Assembly (NCBI GenBank): GCA_013288285.1
Contig: JABDCE010000016.1
Location: forward strand, 1 to 42,679
Reading direction: 5' to 3'
DNA from: Bacteroidota bacterium
Lineage (GTDB): Bacteria; Bacteroidota; Bacteroidia; Chitinophagales; Chitinophagaceae
Length of the DNA: 42,679 nt
Shown: positions 36,091 to 42,679 of the stretch, piece after piece
Position numbering within the stretch: the stretch's first letter is position 1
How the letters are laid out: every line of letters begins with the position of its first letter
Notes under the pieces: model-generated
What the model was told of the DNA's origin: nothing
Databases searched by the model: none
The model's input: only the letters and a program-made list of their open reading frames with translations
Position numbers and translations under genes: made by a program

Positions 36091-37725
36091 ATGAATAACG
36101 CATATTTCGATTTTGTCGAACCAAAGAATGAGCCGGTACTTGGTTATGCTCCACATAGCGCAGAAAGAAAAGCGCTGCAGAAAGCAGTAGCGGAACTGAA
36201 AAGCCATACCCGCGATATACCTATGTATATCGATGGTAAGGAAGTACGCAGCAACAATAAAAAAGAGATACGCCCCCCGCATGAGACAGCGCACCTGCTG
36301 GGCCACTTCCATGCCTCCGATGCTGAGCATGTGCTTACCGCTATTGACGCAGCGCTTGCCGCACGCGAAAGCTGGGCGGCTACAAGTTGGGAGCACCGCG
36401 CCGCTATTTTTATGAAAGCAGCAGAGCTCCTCGCCACAAAATACCGCTTCAGAATGAACGCGGCTACCATGCTGGGCCAGAGCAAGAACGCCTACCAGGC
36501 CGAGATAGACAGCGCCTGTGAGCTCATCGATTTCCTGCGCTTCAACGTGCATTTCCTCAGCCAGATATACAAGCAGCAGCCGCTGTCGCCACAGGGCATG
36601 GACAACCGCATGGAGTACCGTCCCCTCGAAGGGTTTGTGCTGGCAGTTACCCCGTTCAATTTCTCTGCCATTGGTGGCAACCTGCCTACAGCACCCGCTA
36701 TGTGCGGCAACGTGGTAGTATGGAAACCGGCCAATACACAGATTTATTCCGCAAGTGTATTTATGGAGATACTCATTGAGGCCGGGCTGCCTAACGGCGT
36801 CATCAACCTCATCTATCCGCCGGGCCCTATGGTAGGCGAAATCTGCTATGCGCATCCTTATTTTGCAGGCGTGCATTTTACAGGTTCTACCGGTGTGTTC
36901 CAGAGTATGTGGAAGAGCATAGGCGAAAATATAGCACGCTACAAGTCGTATCCGCGCATCGTGGGCGAAACAGGCGGTAAAGACTTCGTGTTTGTTCATC
37001 CTACTGCTAATGTTGATGCAGTGGTGGCAGGCCTCGCACGCGGCGCGTTCGAGTACCAGGGACAGAAATGCTCCGCAGCTTCACGCGCTTATCTGCCCGC
37101 CAATATCGCCGGTGAAATAAAAACAAAGCTCGTAGCCGAACTCAAGACTATGAAAATGGGCGTTGTCGACGACTTCACTAATTTCATCAATGCGGTCATC
37201 GACGAAAAATCGTTCACCAGCATCGAAAAATATATCAGCAACGTAAAGAACAGCAATGGCGCAGCAAAGATACTTTGCGGTGGAAAGTGCGACAGGTCGA
37301 AAGGATGGTTTGTAGAACCAACAGTGATCGAGACCACCGACCCGTCTTATGTGACCATGTGCGAAGAGATATTCGGCCCCGTGCTGTCTATCTATGTTTA
37401 CGAACCCGACCAATGGATACAAACCCTTGAGGTAGTAGACAGCACTTCGCCTTATGCCCTTACCGGCGCCATATTCGCGCAGGATCGTCATGCTATAGAA
37501 TACATGACTAAGGCACTCGTGAACAGCGCAGGTAACTTCTACATCAACGACAAACCTACCGGTGCGGTAGTAGGCCAGCAGCCTTTTGGCGGCGCGCGCG
37601 CATCAGGCACCAACGACAAGGCAGGATCTATACTTAACCTTTACCGCTGGCTCAGCGCAAGGACGATCAAAGAAACTTATGTGTCCCCGGTGGACTACAG
37701 ATATTCTTTTCACCAACCGGATTAA
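36091..37725 (+). CDS. pruA: L-glutamate gamma-semialdehyde dehydrogenase (1-pyrroline-5-carboxylate dehydrogenase)
   Basis: 544 aa; GFVLAVTPFNFSAIGGNLPTAPAMCGNVVVWKPA, RIVGETGGKDFVFVHPTAN, FEYQGQKCSAASRAYLP and GAVVGQQPFGGARASGTNDKAGS. Confidence 0.95.
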   Translation: MNNAYFDFVEPKNEPVLGYAPHSAERKALQKAVAELKSHTRDIPMYIDGKEVRSNNKKEIRPPHETAHLLGHFHASDAEHVLTAIDAALAARESWAATSWEHRAAIFMKAAELLATKYRFRMNAATMLGQSKNAYQAEIDSACELIDFLRFNVHFLSQIYKQQPLSPQGMDNRMEYRPLEGFVLAVTPFNFSAIGGNLPTAPAMCGNVVVWKPANTQIYSASVFMEILIEAGLPNGVINLIYPPGPMVGEICYAHPYFAGVHFTGSTGVFQSMWKSIGENIARYKSYPRIVGETGGKDFVFVHPTANVDAVVAGLARGAFEYQGQKCSAASRAYLPANIAGEIKTKLVAELKTMKMGVVDDFTNFINAVIDEKSFTSIEKYISNVKNSNGAAKILCGGKCDRSKGWFVEPTVIETTDPSYVTMCEEIFGPVLSIYVYEPDQWIQTLEVVDSTSPYALTGAIFAQDRHAIEYMTKALVNSAGNFYINDKPTGAVVGQQPFGGARASGTNDKAGSILNLYRWLSARTIKETYVSPVDYRYSFHQPD

Positions 37726-37747
37726 TACAAGTATAAAAGAGATAAGG

Positions 37748-37769
37748 GCCTGCTGTAACTACGGCAGGC
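37748..37769 (+). terminator. Rho-independent terminator of pruA
   Basis: GCCTGCTGT-aact-ACGGCAGGC is a 9-bp stem (one GU pair) followed by TTTTATTTTT. Confidence 0.85.
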
Positions 37770-37771
37770 TT

Positions 37772-38077
37772 TTATTTTTCAAAGAAGATCGCGTAGATAG
37801 TGTATACAACCATCGCCGCAGAGCCACCATATACGACCCAAGGCAGAAGCCATTCAGGAATATAAAAGTCAAAACCTCGTGAAGGTTGCTGACCCGGGAT
37901 AGATTTTCTCCCACAAGAAACACAGAGTATTTCAATATTTTCTGACCCCAGGAACCCTGCGAGGCTACCTAATAATCCGAATGTGACCACACCCAAAAAA
38001 ACCGCTGTATCGTTGTAGCCTTTTTTGTAGGCATGCAGCCGTGAGCTTCCGCAGTATGGGCATTTAACTTCGTTCAC
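37772..38077 (-). CDS. Small membrane protein with two CxxC (zinc-ribbon-like) knuckles
   Basis: 101 aa; VKCPYCGSSRLHAYKKGYND...LCVSCGRKS plus hydrophobic helices. Confidence 0.6.
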   Translation of the reverse strand: MNEVKCPYCGSSRLHAYKKGYNDTAVFLGVVTFGLLGSLAGFLGSENIEILCVSCGRKSIPGQQPSRGFDFYIPEWLLPWVVYGGSAAMVVYTIYAIFFEK

Positions 38078-38117
38078 AATGCAAATATATGGCTCTTTTA
38101 TAAAGAGGTAAACGAAG

Positions 38118-38265
38118 GGTGCATTTCAAATCTTCGTTGGTAGCGAAGGAAGTCCAAAGGACTTCAATATGAATAGCTGCCGGTGAAACCGGCGGTGGAT
38201 AGATTAGGTTGTTACAACCCTGTAAGGGTTGAATATGCTGTATGAAGCGAAGATTTGAAACATCC
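38118..38265. mobile_element. MITE/REP-like non-coding element with imperfect TIRs, three internal hairpins and flanking 8-bp direct repeats
   Basis: TTTCAAATCTTCG (38124-38136) and CGAAGATTTGAAA (38248-38260) form a perfect 13-bp inverted core. Hairpins are at 38149-38165, 38179-38193 and 38215-38231. AAACGAAG occurs at 38110-38117 and 38266-38273. Confidence 0.65.
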
Positions 38266-38291
38266 AAACGAAGCATACACTACATTTTGCT

Positions 38292-38852
38292 CTATTTATT
38301 AAACTCTGTCATCGCTTTACCTATACCCTGTGTAGCAAAGCACTCTATAGCATCCACACTTTTCAGTATCATCTCTTTCACTGCCGGCACCTCCGAAGGC
38401 TTCCATTTACCCAGCACAAATTCCACCTGCCTGCCCTTCGGAAAATCGCCCCCTACACCAAAACGCAGGCGCTGGTATTTATCAGTGGTCAGCACCAGCT
38501 CTATGTTCTTAAGACCGTTATGCCCCGCATGGCTGCCACCGCCGCGCAGCCTTATAGTACCCACCGGCAGCGCTATCTCATCCACCACTACCAGCATGTT
38601 TTCCATGGATATCTTCTCTTTGTCCATCCAGTACTTTACCGCCTTGCCGCTCAGGTTCATATACGTGGTCGGCTTTATCACCACAAAGGTCTTGCCCTTC
38701 CATTTTACTTCAGATACAAACGCATGCCTGTCCAGCGTGAAGGTACCACCGTGTTTGAGCACAAAGGTATCTGCCACATCAAAGCCTATATTGTGGCGCG
38801 TGGAATCATATTCCGCGCCTATATTGCCGAGCCCGGCTATCAGGAATTTCAT
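38292..38852 (-). CDS. pth: Peptidyl-tRNA hydrolase
   Basis: Starts at MKFLIAGLGNIGAEYDSTRHNIGFDVADTF; contains KPTTYMNLSGKAV, VVVDEIALPVGTIRLRGGGSHAGHNGLKNIE and RLRFGVGGD. The ORF track start at 38930 is upstream of the canonical N-terminus. Confidence 0.94.
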   Translation of the reverse strand: MKFLIAGLGNIGAEYDSTRHNIGFDVADTFVLKHGGTFTLDRHAFVSEVKWKGKTFVVIKPTTYMNLSGKAVKYWMDKEKISMENMLVVVDEIALPVGTIRLRGGGSHAGHNGLKNIELVLTTDKYQRLRFGVGGDFPKGRQVEFVLGKWKPSEVPAVKEMILKSVDAIECFATQGIGKAMTEFNK

Positions 38853-38875
38853 CCCGCGAAGATAATTGATAAATG

Positions 38876-41140
38876 CTATCGGATCAGTATCACATCGCCC
38901 TTGCTCTCTTCTACCCTGCCTGTCAGGCACTGACCCTTGAAGTAAAAAAAGTAAGTGCCTATATCACACGGCAGGCCTTTGAATTTTCCCGTCCAGTATG
39001 CCTCCGGGTCAAAGGTCTCGAATACCATCTGCCCCCAACGGTTAAAGATCATCAGGTGGTAGTTCATCATATTGCCAAAGGTGATCACCTTGAACCCATC
39101 GTTCTTACCATCCCCGTTGGGCGTGAACGCATTGGGATAGGAGAAGGTGCAGCAGTACTCTATATTCTTATAGCTCGCATAGGTCGAATCTGTGCAGCCA
39201 TATTCATCAGTTACATTCAGTTGTATCGTTGTGGGCACCAGCACACGTATATATAGCCTGCCGGTAACCGAGTCGTTGAGTATCTCATTTTGTGGCGACC
39301 ATACATAGGTCACTCCGCCCGCACCTGCCAGGTATATCGTATCTCCCAAACAAATGGTAGGCGGTATGCTGATGATCTGTGCAGCCGGCAACGCATGTAC
39401 CGTAGCTATAACTGGCACATACCCCGATGAGCATACTCTATACTGCTCTGTAAAGAACCACGTTTGTGTGCCCACTTTTTTAGTATTCGGCACAGGCGCA
39501 AAATAGGCCGGCGATAGATTGAGGTTGTACCAGTTAATAAGAGCGCCCGGCCTTATTGGCTCCACATCTATCACGCTGTCTGGCACGTCTATACAGTAAT
39601 TCCTGATTATCGGGGCCAGTGGCAGTGTGCCACTGTCCTTCACCGTGTATGTCTGCGTTGCCGCGCACAAGGTATCAGAGCTCACAATAGCGATAAAAAC
39701 ACCAACTGGCAGACTATCCCTTACCACCCCAGTGGTATCTATATAACTTTTGTAGAGTGCGCTCCCCTCCATTACATTCAGCGTTCTCGGCGGGAATCCG
39801 TACTTTATATCATACTCTACATAGGCGTCATGTACACACTCGGTAGACAACAGGGTCTGGATCGACAATTGCGGCACGCTTGCTATATTGATCGTATAGG
39901 CGATCGTTTGTTTATCCTCTATCGGGCAATGGTCTGTTTGCAGGGTCAGGTAAAAAGTATAAATGCCAGAGGGTACACTGCCCGTCACCCACTCAAACGA
40001 GGCGCTGGGTGTAGGCGTGTTATTGCCACCTATATTCAGCGTCGATGCGCCCGGTAGGGTACTGTTACTCAGGGTTATATCAGATCCCTCCGGATTCGAG
40101 AACCCCAGGTCGAACCTCAGGTTGGACGTGCCCACGCATATATTGATCACATTGTTGCCGGTCACGCGTCCCGTCGACACATCCTGCAGAGTCACGGCTG
40201 GAGGTGTATTATTACAGTTGTTCAGCACCACAAACGTCATCTCCCTTTCGCTTGTTCCTATCAGCACACCCTTCCTGTATTCCGATACGCGGCACACCAC
40301 CAGTGCATCCTGTACAACGTCCGGGGTAAAGGTCACCTGCCCGTTCAGCGGGTCGAACAGGAAGTTACCCACCGCGGTAGATACCGGCTTGGATCCGGTG
40401 AACGGGCTGCGGTAATTGACCGATGAGCCGCCATTCGCATCGATAGCATTCACCAGCTCAAAGGCCAGTGAATCTCCGTCCGGGTCTATCGCTCCCTGGC
40501 TATATTGTTCCAGTTGATTGATACAGTAAAATGGTGTAGGCACTGCTGAGTATACCGGCGATGAGTTATTGCCTGTACTGTCGTTCAGGTCGGCCTCTAT
40601 TTGCATCACGGTTGTTCCTGCGTTCAGTACGTTCGTTATATGGTTGCTGCGTCCCGCCTGTATCGATCCCAGGCCGCCCATGTTCCCGCCAAAAATAAAT
40701 TGCCAGTCCAGCGATTTTTCGGGCAGGATGATCGTATCCGAATACACGAATTTTTTCACACCAGGCAGCGTGCCACCGTTACACGAGGTATTGTGCAGTT
40801 GTGCCGGGCATACTGGCGATACTTCCAACCCCAGCAATGTTGCTTTCAGTGTGATAGACCCATAATACAGGCCGCTATTATAAACATCTACTATGGGGGC
40901 AGCAGAGTACAGCGAATGGAATATGGCGCTGTCTGCCGAACAGTCCCCATAAACGGTAAGCGTCACCAGGTACTTATTGGCCGATACATAAGTATACAGC
41001 AGCTCGCCCCCGTATATATGGGTAGCTGAGCTGCGGTAGCTCCCGGCCACGCACAGCAACAATAGCAGTAACCTGTATAATTTTCTGCTCACTTGAATAA
41101 GGTACTTATTTATAAAACAGGTAAAACCTTTATCTGACAA
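38876..41140 (-). CDS. Large secreted protein with gliding-motility-associated (CHU/T9SS type B) C-terminal domain, paralog A
   Basis: 754 aa; signal peptide, C-terminal YCCTFSYPNAFTPNGDGKNDGFKVITFGNMMNYHLMIFNRWGQMVFETFDPEAYWTGKFKGLPCDIGTYFFYFKGQCLTG. Confidence 0.9.
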   Translation of the reverse strand: MSDKGFTCFINKYLIQVSRKLYRLLLLLLCVAGSYRSSATHIYGGELLYTYVSANKYLVTLTVYGDCSADSAIFHSLYSAAPIVDVYNSGLYYGSITLKATLLGLEVSPVCPAQLHNTSCNGGTLPGVKKFVYSDTIILPEKSLDWQFIFGGNMGGLGSIQAGRSNHITNVLNAGTTVMQIEADLNDSTGNNSSPVYSAVPTPFYCINQLEQYSQGAIDPDGDSLAFELVNAIDANGGSSVNYRSPFTGSKPVSTAVGNFLFDPLNGQVTFTPDVVQDALVVCRVSEYRKGVLIGTSEREMTFVVLNNCNNTPPAVTLQDVSTGRVTGNNVINICVGTSNLRFDLGFSNPEGSDITLSNSTLPGASTLNIGGNNTPTPSASFEWVTGSVPSGIYTFYLTLQTDHCPIEDKQTIAYTINIASVPQLSIQTLLSTECVHDAYVEYDIKYGFPPRTLNVMEGSALYKSYIDTTGVVRDSLPVGVFIAIVSSDTLCAATQTYTVKDSGTLPLAPIIRNYCIDVPDSVIDVEPIRPGALINWYNLNLSPAYFAPVPNTKKVGTQTWFFTEQYRVCSSGYVPVIATVHALPAAQIISIPPTICLGDTIYLAGAGGVTYVWSPQNEILNDSVTGRLYIRVLVPTTIQLNVTDEYGCTDSTYASYKNIEYCCTFSYPNAFTPNGDGKNDGFKVITFGNMMNYHLMIFNRWGQMVFETFDPEAYWTGKFKGLPCDIGTYFFYFKGQCLTGRVEESKGDVILIR

Positions 41141-41192
41141 ATCTCGCGCATATTCTTACATGCTACACAGAATCTTTTCTACGTGCCTGCCG

Positions 41193-42612
41193 TCAGCGTA
41201 TCAGTATCACATCGCCCTTATGCTCTTCCGTCCTTCCCGTCAGGCACTGCCCCTTGAAGTAAAAATAATAGGTGCCTATATCACACGGCAGCCCGTTGAA
41301 TTTCCCCGTCCAGTAGGCCTCAGGGTCCATGGTCTCAAACACCATATTCCCCCACCGGTTAAAGATCATCAGGTGGTAGCTCATCATGTTGCCAAAGTTC
41401 AGCACCTTGAACCCATCGTTCTTCCCATCCCCGTTCGGCGTGAAAGCGTTAGGGTAGGAGAACGTACAGCAGTACTCTATATTCTTATAGCTGGCATAAG
41501 TAGAATCCGTACAACCATATTGGTCCGTCACATTCAGTTGTATAGTTGTAGGTACCAGCACGCGTATATACAGCCTGCCGGTAACAGAGTCATTGAATAT
41601 CTCATTTTGTGGTGACCATACATAGGTCACTCCCCCGGCACCCGCCAGGTATATCGTATCTCCCAAACAGATAGTAGGCGGTATGCTGATGATCTTCGCG
41701 TCTGGCAATGCATGTATCGTAGCTATGGCCGGCACATATCCCGACGAGCATATCTTATATTGCTCTGTAAAGAACCAAGCCTGGGTGCCTACTTTTTTTG
41801 TATTCGGCACAGGCGCGTAGTAAGCCGGCGAAAGGTTGAAGTTGTACCAGGTAATAATAGCGCCCGGCCCCAGCGGACCCACATCTATTGCGCTGTCTGG
41901 TACGTCTATACAATAGCTCCTGGTCACGGGGCTCAGTGGCAGCGATCCGCTGTCCTTTACGCTGTACACACGTGTTGCCGCACATAAAGGGTCAGAGCTC
42001 ACCACAAAGTTGAAAAGTCCATAAGGCAGGCTATCTCTGATGACTCCTGTACTGTCCGTATAGATTTTAAAAATGGCTCCGGTGCTGTCCGTTATCGTCA
42101 GTGTCCTCGGCAGGTAACCATATTTCAGGTCATACTCTACGTAGGCGTCATGTATGCACTGGGTAGGGGCCAGTGTAGTGATAGCCAGTGAAGGTATTGG
42201 CGTAATGTTGATAGTATAGGCTATCGTCTGCTTATCCTGTATCGGGCAATGGTCTGTCTGCAGCGTCAGGTAGAAAGTATATACTCCGGCAGGCACACTC
42301 CCGGTCGCCCAGCTAAAACTTCCAGACGGGCTCATTCCGGGATTACCGGTGATGTTCAGCGTTGATGAGCCCGGCAGTATGCTGCTGGTCAGCGTTATAT
42401 CGTCATTGCCCGGATTGGTGAATGCCAGGTCGAACGACAGATTGGGTGTGCCTATGCATATATTCACATCGTTTAGGCCGGTGATAGTGCCGCCCGACAC
42501 ATTTTGCATGGTCACCGCAGGTGGCGTATTCGTGCAGTTGTTCAGCACTACAAAGGTCATCTCCCTTTCGCTCGTTCCTATCAGCACACCCTTCCTGTAT
42601 TCCGATACTTCA
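41193..42612 (-). CDS. Gliding-motility-associated C-terminal domain protein, paralog B, truncated at its N-terminal end near the right window edge
   Basis: Same C-terminal domain (FSYPNAFTPNGDGKNDGFKVLNFGNMMSYHLMIFNRWGNMVFETMDPEAYWTG). Homology with paralog A extends upstream to ...VSEYRKGVLIGTSEREMTF, and the frame then hits TAA at about 42615. Confidence 0.82.
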
Positions 42613-42679
42613 GCTTAGTGCCGCCAATTGACGCCAATACGGAAGCTCCTGTTTATTATTTATCGCCGTATACGGCCAC

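Noticed and set aside
36067-36999. 310-aa minus-strand ORF opposite pruA
   Set aside because: It is fully antisense to a clearly conserved dehydrogenase, has an odd Cys/His-rich composition and shows no recognisable domain. Likely a codon-bias shadow ORF.
1-42679. Searched by eye for CRISPR arrays, tRNA/rRNA genes, prophage genes and complete IS elements
   Set aside because: None was recognised. A tRNAscan/Infernal and ISfinder run would be needed to exclude short or diverged cases.

Overview
The window reads as a Bacteroidota chromosome segment, probably Chitinophagaceae-like. This is inferred from the T9SS/gliding C-terminal domains, TAnnTTTG promoter boxes, TIGR01777 epimerase and BT_3928-type DoxX protein. 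It holds about 42 plausible genes, densely packed. No tRNA, rRNA, CRISPR array or prophage was recognised. Housekeeping genes include the C-terminus of proline dehydrogenase (left edge), folP, fbp, a queuosine-precursor transporter, an RlmK-type methyltransferase, trhO, pruA and pth.

The most unusual items are:
(1) A predicted envelope-spanning protein (17684-20041, minus) next to an ECF sigma factor. It has a short cytoplasmic head, one TM helix, a ~500-aa Lys/Ala/Thr/Asn/Pro-rich linker and a C-terminal outer-membrane beta-barrel.
(2) Two tandem paralogs (30045-34127) that fuse an ALK-like polyglycine domain to a porin-like barrel.
(3) An in-frame TGA exactly at the first zinc-ligand cysteine of a SWIM motif in a 3.7-kb SNF2 helicase.
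(4) A 148-bp MITE/REP-like element (38118-38265) with imperfect TIRs, three internal hairpins with 3-nt loops, and flanking 8-bp direct repeats. A different hairpin-rich element at 35918-36013 shares an exact 13-mer with it.
(5) A toxin-antitoxin-like AbiEii/DUF6922 pair whose reading frames overlap by 46 nt.
(6) Tandem gliding/CHU-type proteins, with an abrupt loss of homology at the right edge.

All family assignments come from reading motifs by eye. No database searches were run.
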